This document shows, in pieces, positions 8,050 through 15,887 of a stretch of DNA of 43,154 bases. Each line of letters begins with the position of its first letter. Position 1 is the first letter of the stretch. The notes beneath the pieces are model-generated. The model searched no databases. It saw nothing but the letters and a program-made list of their open reading frames with translations, and had not been told where the DNA came from. The stretch is from NCBI GenBank assembly GCA_026996605.1, contig JALWLE010000087.1, forward strand, positions 1 through 43,154, read 5' to 3'. The translations under genes and the position numbers were made by a program. The stretch comes from Flavobacteriales bacterium. GTDB lineage: Bacteria; Bacteroidota; Bacteroidia; Flavobacteriales; Flavobacteriaceae.

Positions 8050-9285
8050 ATGGAGTATTTTGAGATTGCCTCGATTATCGTCGTCATGTCTGCAATTTTC
8101 GGATATTTAAACGAAAAATACCTAAAATTACCGACTACTATCGGGTTAATGTTGATTGCGATTATTTTCACTTTGATTGTTATAGTGTCAAGTTATATCA
8201 ATCCAATTTTATTTAACCACCAAAAAGAATTAATTAGTCAAATTAATTTTTCGGAGGTATTACTCGATATGATGTTGAGTTTTATGCTCTTTGCCGGTGC
8301 CATGCATACCAATTTCGAACAACTCAAGGTACAACGTCGTCCGGTTTTGGGATTTGCTTTCATTGGCACCTTAATTTCTACCTTTTTAGTTGGCAGTTTA
8401 ACCTATTTGGCTTTACAATTACTCGGTTTTGATATCGGCTTTATTTACGCATTACTATTTGGCGCATTAATTTCGCCTACTGATCCTATTGCTGTTCTGG
8501 GTATTTTAAAAAAAATAGGTATTGATAAAAAAGTAGAAACCGTCATAGTAGGCGAATCTCTCTTTAACGACGGTGTCGGCGTTGTGATTTTTTTAAGCAT
8601 TTTAAAAATTGCCAAACAAGGAGTTGATAGTTTCCGTGTGTCTGATATTTTCAAATTATTCGGAATAGAGGTATTGGTGGGGATTGCATTAGGATTATTT
8701 CTTGGATGGATTGCCTACAAAATGATGAAAGAAATAGATAATTTTGATGCCGAAGTTATGGTAACCTTAGCTCTGGTTATGGGTGGTACTGTTCTGGCAC
8801 ACAAAATTCACGTATCAGCACCACTAACTATGGTAACCGCAGGTTTAGTCATTGGAAATGACACCGTTCGTAACAATGCTTTGAGTGAAATAACCGAAGT
8901 ATATGTTGATAAGTTTTGGGAGTTGGTTGATGTTTTACTCAACACCGTACTATTTGTAATGATTGGTATGGAACTCTTGATAGTATCTTTCAAGCTTGAT
9001 TATATTGTTGCAGGTATCATTGCTACAATTATTGTGCTAATTAGTCGATATTTATCGGTAAAACCGCTATTATCTTATTTTGAACGTAAGATCAAATTTA
9101 TACCAAAAACCGATTTTATTATGACTTGGGGAGGATTACGTGGCGGTATTTCCATTGCGCTGGCATTGAGCTTACCCGAACAGATGCACCGTAATTTATT
9201 TTTAGTTATGACATATATGATTGTTGTTTTTTCTATATTGATACAAGGGCTTTCATTGGGAAAATTAGTTCGAAAATATAAATAA
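8050..9285 (+). CDS. CPA1-family Na+/H+ antiporter
   Basis: The 411-residue polytopic protein has about 12 membrane segments. Family marks are SPTDPIAVLGILKKIG (TDP at about 144-146) and VGESLFNDGVGVVIF, with the Asn-Asp pair near 173-174 that defines electroneutral CPA1 exchangers. The late segment WGGLRGGISIALALSLP (about 359-375) is also characteristic. It exchanges sodium (or another monovalent cation) for protons across the inner membrane and supports pH and salt balance. There is no large cytoplasmic C-terminal tail, so it is a short NhaP-like form. A TAAATTTG box precedes it and a weak AT-only hairpin follows. Confidence 0.93.
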   Translation: MEYFEIASIIVVMSAIFGYLNEKYLKLPTTIGLMLIAIIFTLIVIVSSYINPILFNHQKELISQINFSEVLLDMMLSFMLFAGAMHTNFEQLKVQRRPVLGFAFIGTLISTFLVGSLTYLALQLLGFDIGFIYALLFGALISPTDPIAVLGILKKIGIDKKVETVIVGESLFNDGVGVVIFLSILKIAKQGVDSFRVSDIFKLFGIEVLVGIALGLFLGWIAYKMMKEIDNFDAEVMVTLALVMGGTVLAHKIHVSAPLTMVTAGLVIGNDTVRNNALSEITEVYVDKFWELVDVLLNTVLFVMIGMELLIVSFKLDYIVAGIIATIIVLISRYLSVKPLLSYFERKIKFIPKTDFIMTWGGLRGGISIALALSLPEQMHRNLFLVMTYMIVVFSILIQGLSLGKLVRKYK

Positions 9286-9290
9286 TACTC

Positions 9291-9321
9291 AGATAATAAT
9301 TTCAACAAATTTTTATTATCT
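9291..9321 (+). terminator. Weak AT-only hairpin after antiporter gene
   Basis: AGATAATAA (9291-9299) pairs perfectly with TTATTATCT (9313-9321) across a 13-base loop. The stem has only two G-C pairs and a short T-run, so termination would be inefficient. Confidence 0.35.
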
Positions 9322-9341
9322 TTATCGGAAAAACAATTTGT

Positions 9342-9911
9342 TTGAAAACAACAGGAGAAAACATATATAATTTACCTAATTTTTTATCATTATACCGATT
9401 TTTAACGGTACCTATTCTATTTTTTGTAGCTTATACCGGCAACGAAAAACTGTTTTTTTATTGGTTTCTTATCAATATGTTTACCGATGCATTAGATGGT
9501 TTTATTGCGCGCCGGTTAAACATGCAGACACAATTGGGAGCCAAACTGGACTCATTAGCTGATTTTGCCATGTATTTGGTGGGAATGTACGGGCTAATTC
9601 ATTTAAAATGGGATGTTTTGGAAGCTTACCGATACAGTTTCTATTTACTGGTATTTTACTATATTTTTATTGACCTGTTCTCTTTGATTAAATTTAAAGA
9701 AATTTCAAGTCTACATTTAATTTCATCCAAACTAAATGGAATTATTCAAGGTTTATTCTTTTTACTTTTGTTTACACTGGGGTTTAATCCGGTATTATAT
9801 TGGTTGATGTTTATATTGGCCAGTTTTTCTTTTGTGGAAAACATGTATTTTCTAATAAAATTAAAAAAAATGCGTTCCAATCTCAAAGGTTTTTTTTGGA
9901 CCCGTCTTTAA
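9342..9911 (+). CDS. CDP-alcohol phosphatidyltransferase family protein
   Basis: The 189-residue membrane protein has the complete CDP-alcohol phosphotransferase signature D-x2-DG-x2-AR-x8-G-x3-D-x3-D: Asp49, Asp52-Gly53, Ala56-Arg57, Gly66, Asp70 and Asp74. Several membrane helices surround it. Such enzymes join a CDP-linked lipid to an alcohol in phospholipid synthesis, for example to make phosphatidylglycerophosphate. The acceptor is not evident. The start used is TTG at 9342, giving MKTTGENIYNLPNFLSLYR; there is no in-frame ATG before the conserved LPNFLSLYR segment. It stands alone on the plus strand, 46 bases before the next gene. Confidence 0.9.
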   Translation: MKTTGENIYNLPNFLSLYRFLTVPILFFVAYTGNEKLFFYWFLINMFTDALDGFIARRLNMQTQLGAKLDSLADFAMYLVGMYGLIHLKWDVLEAYRYSFYLLVFYYIFIDLFSLIKFKEISSLHLISSKLNGIIQGLFFLLLFTLGFNPVLYWLMFILASFSFVENMYFLIKLKKMRSNLKGFFWTRL

Positions 9912-9957
9912 TCAAAAAAGTATTTGTATATTTACGAGTTGTTAATACAGTTACATT

Positions 9958-10773
9958 ATGAAATCAAATTTTTTTGTTTTAATTGTTTTTTTGTGGTTAT
10001 TAAACGCTTGTGAAAAAAAAGTGACTTTATATCCCGAGAACAGTGAGCAAAAACTGTCAGTAGAGGCTATTTTTTCAGATTTTCCGGCCGTTAGCTACGT
10101 TCGTATTACCAAAAGTAAAAGCATTTACCAACCTATCACCAATCATGAACAAATAACCGATGCAGATGTTAAAATAATTGATTTGACAACTAATGATACA
10201 ATTCAATTTGACTATAACATTGATACCGAAAACTACAAAGCGGCTGTAGCAGGACTAGAAGGACATCAATATCGGTTAGATATTACGGCTCAAGGACATC
10301 ATTTGACTTCAACTAAAATTATGACAACCAAAGTAAATCTTGACAGAGTCATTTCCGTTCCGACAGAAGAAGACCCTAATGTATATTATTTAAAAATGCA
10401 ATTTGATGACCCACCCGAACAACAAGATTATTATTTAATGATCATTCAACCTCAAGACCCCGATTCCGGATTAGAATCTCGATTTTCGGTTATGTCCGAT
10501 ATGACTTATAATCGTGAGGAAAAAACTATCAGCATTACCGATGAACTTTTTAACAAAAATGAAGATTGGATGGTATTGTTTTTTCATATCGACCGTGAAA
10601 ATTTCAACTATTTCAAAGTAATTCATCGGGCTATGAAAAGTTTAGTTAACGGCGCACACCCGTTTTACGGATTATCATTGGGTAATCCTCAAAGTACCAT
10701 CGACGGTGACCAGACTTTGGGTTATTTTATTGCCTCACCGGTTACAGCTTCTCCTATTCGAATAGGAAATTAA
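9958..10773 (+). CDS. DUF4249-like lipoprotein
   Basis: The 271-residue product has a lipoprotein signal peptide with its lipobox at LLNAC (Cys18), so the mature protein is lipid-anchored, probably to the outer membrane. The region after the lipobox follows the layout I know for DUF4249. It begins KLSVEAIFSDFPAVSYVRITKSKSIY, continues DADVKIIDLTTND and YKAAVAGLEGHQYRLDI, and ends NPQSTIDGDQTLGYFIASPVT. The family is restricted to Bacteroidota and has no established function. Its genes usually follow a TonB-dependent receptor gene, but none is adjacent here. An AT-rich stretch with TATATTTA about 20 bases upstream could be its promoter. Confidence 0.78.
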   Translation: MKSNFFVLIVFLWLLNACEKKVTLYPENSEQKLSVEAIFSDFPAVSYVRITKSKSIYQPITNHEQITDADVKIIDLTTNDTIQFDYNIDTENYKAAVAGLEGHQYRLDITAQGHHLTSTKIMTTKVNLDRVISVPTEEDPNVYYLKMQFDDPPEQQDYYLMIIQPQDPDSGLESRFSVMSDMTYNREEKTISITDELFNKNEDWMVLFFHIDRENFNYFKVIHRAMKSLVNGAHPFYGLSLGNPQSTIDGDQTLGYFIASPVTASPIRIGN

Positions 10774-10823
10774 AATTAATTGAATATCAATAATTCCAGC
10801 ATCTAATTTTTAAAATCAACAAA

Positions 10824-11339
10824 ATGTCTTTTAACATAGAAAAATATATCAGAGATGTCAAGGATTTTCCAAAACCCGGAATAGTTTTTAAAGACATAAC
10901 GCCACTGTTGTCTGACGCAAAAGCTTTACAAAAAACAACAGAAGCCTTATTGCAAATAATACCTTCAAATATTGACAAAGTTGTAGGTATTGAAGCGCGT
11001 GGCTTTTTTTTCGGTACTTTACTTGCCGAACACCTCAATGCCGGTTTTATACCGATTAGAAAACCGGGCAAATTACCTTACAATACTTTTACGGAAACTT
11101 ATGCGCTAGAATACGGCACAGATAGCTTAAGTATGCATACCGATGCTATCCAACCCGGTGAACGTATCTTGATACACGATGATGTGTTAGCTACAGGTGG
11201 GACGGCAGCAGCCGTAATCAAGTTAGTTGAAAAAGCCGGTGGTAAAGTCGTTATGCTTAACTTTTTAATAGAATTGAGTTTCCTATCAGGTAGAGAAAAA
11301 TTAAAAAATTATAAAATCACATCCTTATTGACCTTTTAG
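10824..11339 (+). CDS. apt: Adenine phosphoribosyltransferase
   Basis: The product has 171 residues, the normal length for Apt. The N-terminal FPKPGIVFKDITPLL block and the VVGIEARGFFFG loop are characteristic. The PRPP-binding motif RILIHDDVLATGGTAAA lies at about 114-130. The enzyme joins adenine and PRPP to form AMP and pyrophosphate in cytoplasmic purine salvage. It begins 50 bases after the DUF4249-like gene on the same strand and may share its transcript. A well-formed promoter for the next gene starts within its final codons. Confidence 0.97.
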   Translation: MSFNIEKYIRDVKDFPKPGIVFKDITPLLSDAKALQKTTEALLQIIPSNIDKVVGIEARGFFFGTLLAEHLNAGFIPIRKPGKLPYNTFTETYALEYGTDSLSMHTDAIQPGERILIHDDVLATGGTAAAVIKLVEKAGGKVVMLNFLIELSFLSGREKLKNYKITSLLTF

Positions 11340-11358
11340 CATGGTTTTTGTATATTTG
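11328..11358 (+). promoter_or_regulatory. Promoter of the DUF6588-like gene (TTG-N20-TATATTTG)
   Basis: TTG at 11328-11330 is followed after 20 bases by TATATTTG at 11351-11358. This is a full match to the Bacteroidota -33/-7 consensus. The -33 element lies inside the end of apt. The ATG at 11386 follows 27 bases after the -7 box. Confidence 0.75.
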
Positions 11359-11385
11359 TAACAATTATAACCTAAAATTTATCTT

Positions 11386-12417
11386 ATGAAAAAGTATTTT
11401 GTTATACTACTAATGGTAACGTTTTCTGCAAGTTACGCTCAATTTGAAGATATTTTTGCATCTGGCAGTGATGCTGAAAAATTTGTTACTAATTACACAC
11501 AACCCGTATTCCGAGGTTTAATGTTTGCAACAAATAGTGCTTGGGTAACATCTGCACAACCCATTAAATCATTTCACTTTGAATTAAACATCAGTGCATC
11601 AGGAGCTTTTGTCCCTCAAAGTTTTGAAAGTTTTAAATTTGAGCCTTCTGATTATCAATATCTAAGAATTGAAAGCGGACCGGATGTGATTCCAACTGTT
11701 ATGGGAGGTAATAGCCAAACCCGTTTAAAAATTGTTATTCCGGATAATATGAATAACGAGGTTAAAGTACTGGAATTTAATTCTCCTGACGGTATAAAAA
11801 ACGAATTACCTGTAAATGTAGTACCTGCACCTGCAGTACAAATCTCCATGGGACTACCACTAGGTAATGAAGTAAACCTACGTTATGCCCCAAAACTTAC
11901 AGATGATAACGGAGGCTTTTTTCAATTACTGGGAATTGGTATTAAACATAGTATTTCACAGTATTTTCCTTCCGGTAAAGATGAAAATGACAAGAAGAAA
12001 AAACGTCATTTTAATTTAGCTGCTCATGCTGCGTACCAACAGATTAGTGCCGGATACGATGATACTAACTCTAACAAAGCAGTACACTTGAATATTTCTA
12101 CAATTTCATTACAAGGAATTGCATCTTTCGATTACAAACTAATCAGTTTATATGGTGCCGTAGGTTATAGTAAAGGATTTACAACAATGGACGTACTTGG
12201 CACATATAACTATACTTATGATGTTCAGGATAATAACGGTAATCATATTAGAACAGAAAATGTATCTGTTACAGATCCTTTAAAACTTAATTATGACATT
12301 AACGGTATGAAAGCTAAAGCCGGACTCAAATTAAAATTAGCATTTTTTCAAATTTTTGCCGATTATACCCTACAAGAATTTCCGGTGGCAACAGCAGGCA
12401 TCGGATTTAAGTTTTAA
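11386..12417 (+). CDS. DUF6588-like outer-membrane beta-barrel protein
   Basis: The 343-residue product has a signal peptide (residues 1-18, ending ASYAQ). The start of the mature protein, DAEKFVTNYTQPVFRGLMFATNSAWVTSAQPIKSFHFELNIS, follows the pattern I associate with DUF6588. The second half has alternating strand-like segments and ends in GIGFKF, with a terminal Phe as in many outer-membrane beta-barrels. It is expected to sit in the outer membrane; no substrate or activity is known. It has a strong promoter of its own and is followed by about 314 bases without a gene. Confidence 0.75.
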   Translation: MKKYFVILLMVTFSASYAQFEDIFASGSDAEKFVTNYTQPVFRGLMFATNSAWVTSAQPIKSFHFELNISASGAFVPQSFESFKFEPSDYQYLRIESGPDVIPTVMGGNSQTRLKIVIPDNMNNEVKVLEFNSPDGIKNELPVNVVPAPAVQISMGLPLGNEVNLRYAPKLTDDNGGFFQLLGIGIKHSISQYFPSGKDENDKKKKRHFNLAAHAAYQQISAGYDDTNSNKAVHLNISTISLQGIASFDYKLISLYGAVGYSKGFTTMDVLGTYNYTYDVQDNNGNHIRTENVSVTDPLKLNYDINGMKAKAGLKLKLAFFQIFADYTLQEFPVATAGIGFKF

Positions 12418-12539
12418 TCTCGATTACAAATTCAATATTAACAAAAAAATGTACTCTTCATGTGTTTATTTTTTAATTTTAAAATCAATATTGCCGACTA
12501 TTGTAGGGATAACTTTTAATGATTACAATTATCATTTAC

Positions 12540-12555
12540 CCCGACAAAAGTCGGG
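12540..12555. terminator. Short GC hairpin, possible terminator
   Basis: CCCGAC-AAAA-GTCGGG forms a perfect six-pair stem with a tetraloop. No real T-tract follows, so it is either a weak terminator of the gene ending at 12417 or part of a dispersed hairpin element. Confidence 0.4.
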
Positions 12556-12658
12556 ACAGGCTTTGTGTGTTTAATAATTATTTTAATCATGTCGGTTTCA
12601 TATAACGATTAACAACATAATAAGTATTTAATATTCCCTATCCAATTTATATCTAAAA

Positions 12659-12692
12659 TTGATATAATTAAACAAAATTTTGTATAACTTTG
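12659..12692 (+). promoter_or_regulatory. Promoter of the 51-residue lipoprotein gene
   Basis: TTG (12659-12661) and TAACTTTG (12685-12692) are separated by 23 bases. The surrounding TTTTGTATAACTTTGCA is a very typical Bacteroidota promoter context. The ATG follows at 12732, giving a leader of about 35 bases. Confidence 0.7.
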
Positions 12693-12731
12693 CAGCCTGT
12701 ATAATTCAAACATATTAAAAATTTTAATAGC

Positions 12732-12887
12732 ATGAAAAAACTTTTTTTAATTGTAACACTTATCGGATTATTCAGCTTAACTTCATGTGGTGCGCAAGAA
12801 GAGTGTCGTGGAAGAGCTGACAATTCAAAAACAACCAATCAATATCCGGACAAAACATTGGCTATCAACTACATACAAGAGAAATAA
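12732..12887 (+). CDS. Small lipoprotein, 51 residues
   Basis: This short frame has three supports: a strong promoter 39 bases upstream, a good lipoprotein signal peptide (MKKLFLIVTLIGLFSLTSCG, lipobox Cys at residue 19), and a long hairpin terminator 25 bases after its stop. The mature part is only 33 residues (C-G-A-Q-E-E-C-R-G-R...), hydrophilic, with a second Cys at position 25. No domain is recognised and the function is unknown. It would be an exported, membrane-tethered small protein. The terminator hairpin lies in the end of the convergent ung gene. Confidence 0.78.
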   Translation: MKKLFLIVTLIGLFSLTSCGAQEECRGRADNSKTTNQYPDKTLAINYIQEK

Positions 12888-12907
12888 GGTTTTTTCCTTA
12901 ATAATAA

Positions 12908-13576
12908 TTACCAAATAATTTTCTCTAATCCTTTGGATTGGAGAAAATTATTTGTTTTAGAAAAATGTTTATTTCCAAACCAATACCCCCTGTTTGCACT
13001 CAATGGCGATGGATGACCGGATTCTAATATCTTGTGTTTTTGAGTATCTATTAATTTTTTTTTGCGTTTAGCATCACCACCCCAAAGTAGAAATACTACA
13101 TTCTCTCTCTTTTCAGATATTTTTTTAATTATTTGATTCGTAAAAATTTCCCAACCCTTTCCTTGATGTGAACGAGGTTGACCGGCTCTAACTGTCAATA
13201 CGGCATTAAGTAATAAGATTCCTTGTTTTGCCCAACGAACCAATGAGCCGTTAGCAGGAAAAGACAGACCTAAATCCGTTTGAATCTCTTTAAAAATATT
13301 AACCAGAGAAGGAGGTAATGGCTTTACCTGTTCTTGTACAGAAAAACACAAACCATGAGCATGTCCGGGAGTTGGATACGGATCTTGTCCCATAATCACA
13401 ACTTTTACCTTATCAAAAGGCGTATAATCTAACGCATTAAAAATATCACGCCCTTTTGGCAAACAAGTATATGTACTATACTCTTTTTTGACAAATTGAA
13501 CCAAGTTTTTAAAATATTCTTTCTCAAATTCGTCTTTTAACTGTTCTTGCCAACTAGACTCCATTTTTACATTCAT
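12908..13576 (-). CDS. ung: Uracil-DNA glycosylase, family 1
   Basis: The product has 222 residues, the normal length. The catalytic motif reads GQDPYPTPGHAHGLCFS, with Asp65 as the water-activating residue, and the second motif is HPSPLSA with His188. LPPSLVNIFKEI and GILLLNAVLTVRAGQPRSHQGKGWE are further family blocks. The enzyme removes uracil from DNA to start base excision repair. The tetrad YP-TP in place of the E. coli YH-GP is a variant known from actinobacterial family 1 enzymes. An alternative start four codons in (13564) is possible. The last 16 codons contain a perfect-looking bidirectional hairpin. Confidence 0.97.
   Translation of the reverse strand: MNVKMESSWQEQLKDEFEKEYFKNLVQFVKKEYSTYTCLPKGRDIFNALDYTPFDKVKVVIMGQDPYPTPGHAHGLCFSVQEQVKPLPPSLVNIFKEIQTDLGLSFPANGSLVRWAKQGILLLNAVLTVRAGQPRSHQGKGWEIFTNQIIKKISEKRENVVFLLWGGDAKRKKKLIDTQKHKILESGHPSPLSANRGYWFGNKHFSKTNNFLQSKGLEKIIW
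12912..12954 (+). terminator. Long hairpin terminator inside the 3' end of ung
   Basis: Bases 12912-12931 (starting CAAATAATTTTCTC) pair with 12935-12954 (ending GAGAAAATTATTTG). This is a 20-pair stem with one G-U/mismatch position and a three-base loop. TTTTAG follows on the plus strand, suitable for ending the small lipoprotein transcript. On the minus strand the same hairpin would form at the end of ung mRNA, within its coding sequence. Confidence 0.78.
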
Positions 13577-13656
13577 ATTTTGAGCATTTAATAACTTTAA
13601 TTAACTGTTAATCCTATGATTTGAAGATTGTGAATAATTTCTACTAAGAAAAATAC

Positions 13657-13664
13657 TACTTTTG
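13657..13664 (+). promoter_or_regulatory. Candidate -7 box for mutS2
   Basis: TACTTTTG matches TAnnTTTG and lies 22 bases before the ATG at 13687. A TTG lies at 13628-13630, but the spacer of 26 is longer than usual. Confidence 0.5.
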
Positions 13665-13686
13665 CAATGTTAAGCAAACAAATTTA

Positions 13687-15864
13687 ATGAGAAAAAAACA
13701 AAACATACATCCAAAAGTGTTACAAGATTTAGAATTTGACCAAATTCTATCTCATATTGCCGTATTTGCGCAATCAGAACAGGCAAAAAATAAAGTCTTG
13801 CAAACACAACCTGAAACTGTCAAAGATATAATTGAAACAGAATTATCTAAAACCAATGAATATTTAACATCGTTAGAAAGTGCTACGCCCCTACCCTACC
13901 ATTATATAAAGCCTTTTAATGAAGCTGTTAAAAAATTAGATATTGAAAATAGCTTTATCGAACCAAAAAACTTATTAAATATAGCGCAAGCAGTTGATAC
14001 AATTACGGGGTTGAAAAAATTTTTTACAAAACTTTCTTCCTATTTTCCTTACTTATTAAATGAAATTAAACAACTTAAAATACATCCTGCAATTGCCAAA
14101 ACAATACATCAAAAAATTGATACTTATGGTAACATTAAAGACACAGCATCAGATGATTTGTTACAAATAAGAAAACAAATCAACAGTGTCAATCAAGAAA
14201 TTTTACAAATATTTGCATATGAAAAACATAAATATGACAAACTAGGCTTCCTGTCCGATATTAAAGAAACAGTTATCGACGAACGTAATGTATTGGCCGT
14301 ACAAGCCGCTTTTAGAAAAAAAATAAAAGGAAATATTTTAGGTACTTCTAAAACCGGAAGCATTGTATTTATAGAACCGGACGCTACCTCAAAACTACAG
14401 AAACAATTATTCAGTCTCAAATATGACGAAAAACAAGAAATCATTAAAATATTAAAAGCACTAACTGACGAATTAAGACCATTTAAAGATGTTTTAATTA
14501 CTTATAATAACTACTTAATTAACTTGGATGTTATTGCCGCCAAAGCCAAATTTGGTAAACAAATACAAGCCATAAAGCCGGTATTTTCACAACACAAGCA
14601 AGTCAAATTAGTCAAAGCTTTTCACCCTTTACTTAAAATAACCAATAGCAAAGTTGGTTTGCCTGTTATACCGCAAAATATTACACTTAACGAGCAACAA
14701 CGTATTATTATTATTTCCGGTCCCAATGCGGGAGGTAAAAGTATCAGTTTAAAAACTGCCGGATTATTACAACTTATGGCACAATCAGGAATTTTGATTC
14801 CGGTACACGAGTCAAGTCGCTTAACCATATTCAAAAATATTTTAACAGATATTGGCGATAACCAATCTATTGAAAATCAACTTTCAACATATAGTTATCG
14901 ATTAAAAAACATGAGGTATTTTTTACGCAAAATCAATCCGGACACATTATTTTTGATTGATGAATTCGGTACCGGTTCTGACCCCGATTTGGGCGGTGCC
15001 TTAGCCGAAGCGTTTCTAGAAGAATTTTATAAAAAAGGAGCATTCGGAATTATTACTACACATTATAATAACTTAAAACTCATCGCTGATAAATATCCTG
15101 AAATTATCAATGCTCATATGGAATTTGATACCCGTAACTTAAAACCTACATATGAGCTGAATATTGGACAAGCCGGAAGCTCATTCACTTTTGAAGTTGC
15201 ACAAAAGATAGGAATTCCGTATAATATCATAAATAAGGCAAAGAAAAAAGTTGATAGAAACAAGGTCAAATTTGACCAAACTTTGAGTAGAATGCAGCGT
15301 GAAATTAAAAAAATGAAAGACCTGCAACATGAATATGACCTACTAAAAACCAAACTGGAACAAGAACGACAAGACCATACACAGTTGAACAAAACCTTAT
15401 TACAAAAACTTAATCGTTTTAATAAACTTTACCAGCTTGAAAGTGATATTTTAAAAGCAGGAGAAAAAATCAACAAACTTTTTAATGCTTACTTTAAACA
15501 TCAAAATGCCAAACGCTTAACAACACAAGTGTTTAAATGGGCAGAAATAGAAAAAAACAAACAATTTACCAAACTTAATAAAACAAAAAAACAAAATAAC
15601 AAACAGAAAAAAACGGAACAAGAAAAGATAAAACAAGAGGTTTTACTTGAGTTACAATCTAAAGATATTGCAAAAGATTTAGAAAAAATTGAAATTAAAA
15701 CTATGAATTTTACTCCAAAAGTTGGTGACCAAGTACGCATCAAAGGCAGTCAAGCCAATGCCACCATCGAAAAATTGGAAAAAAATAAAGCTTTACTGAA
15801 TTACGGTAAATTTACCGCATCAGTACCAATTAAAGATTTAGAATTAATATTACGTAAAAGCTAA
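13687..15864 (+). CDS. mutS2: MutS2-family ATPase without Smr domain
   Basis: The 725-residue product follows the MutS2 plan. There is an N-terminal helical clamp/lever region (1-300). An ABC-type ATPase carries Walker A GPNAGGKS (about 345-352) and Walker B LFLIDEFGTGSD (about 421-432). Then come the THYNNLK switch, a long Lys/Glu/Gln-rich coiled coil (about 515-650) and a small C-terminal beta domain (from about 675, KVGDQVRIKGSQANATIEKLE). The C-terminal Smr nuclease domain of long MutS2 is missing, and the gene ends cleanly, so this is a short natural form. MutS2 acts on branched DNA and, in some bacteria, on collided ribosomes; which applies here is open. It is convergent with fabD. Confidence 0.93.
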   Translation: MRKKQNIHPKVLQDLEFDQILSHIAVFAQSEQAKNKVLQTQPETVKDIIETELSKTNEYLTSLESATPLPYHYIKPFNEAVKKLDIENSFIEPKNLLNIAQAVDTITGLKKFFTKLSSYFPYLLNEIKQLKIHPAIAKTIHQKIDTYGNIKDTASDDLLQIRKQINSVNQEILQIFAYEKHKYDKLGFLSDIKETVIDERNVLAVQAAFRKKIKGNILGTSKTGSIVFIEPDATSKLQKQLFSLKYDEKQEIIKILKALTDELRPFKDVLITYNNYLINLDVIAAKAKFGKQIQAIKPVFSQHKQVKLVKAFHPLLKITNSKVGLPVIPQNITLNEQQRIIIISGPNAGGKSISLKTAGLLQLMAQSGILIPVHESSRLTIFKNILTDIGDNQSIENQLSTYSYRLKNMRYFLRKINPDTLFLIDEFGTGSDPDLGGALAEAFLEEFYKKGAFGIITTHYNNLKLIADKYPEIINAHMEFDTRNLKPTYELNIGQAGSSFTFEVAQKIGIPYNIINKAKKKVDRNKVKFDQTLSRMQREIKKMKDLQHEYDLLKTKLEQERQDHTQLNKTLLQKLNRFNKLYQLESDILKAGEKINKLFNAYFKHQNAKRLTTQVFKWAEIEKNKQFTKLNKTKKQNNKQKKTEQEKIKQEVLLELQSKDIAKDLEKIEIKTMNFTPKVGDQVRIKGSQANATIEKLEKNKALLNYGKFTASVPIKDLELILRKS

Positions 15865-15887
15865 TAAAAATAACATTTTTACAAACA

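Larger units (their letters stand above)
12418..12731. other. Intergenic stretch before small lipoprotein gene
   Basis: This 314-base AT-rich stretch carries no coding frame I can support. It contains one GC-rich hairpin (12540-12555) in its middle and a promoter-like -33/-7 pair (12659-12692) at its right end. Nothing else was recognised. Confidence 0.6.

Noticed and set aside
12356-12574. A 72-codon frame overlapping the end of the DUF6588-like gene
   Set aside because: Half of it overlaps the real gene in another frame and the rest covers the CCCGAC hairpin. It has no signal peptide or homology pattern.
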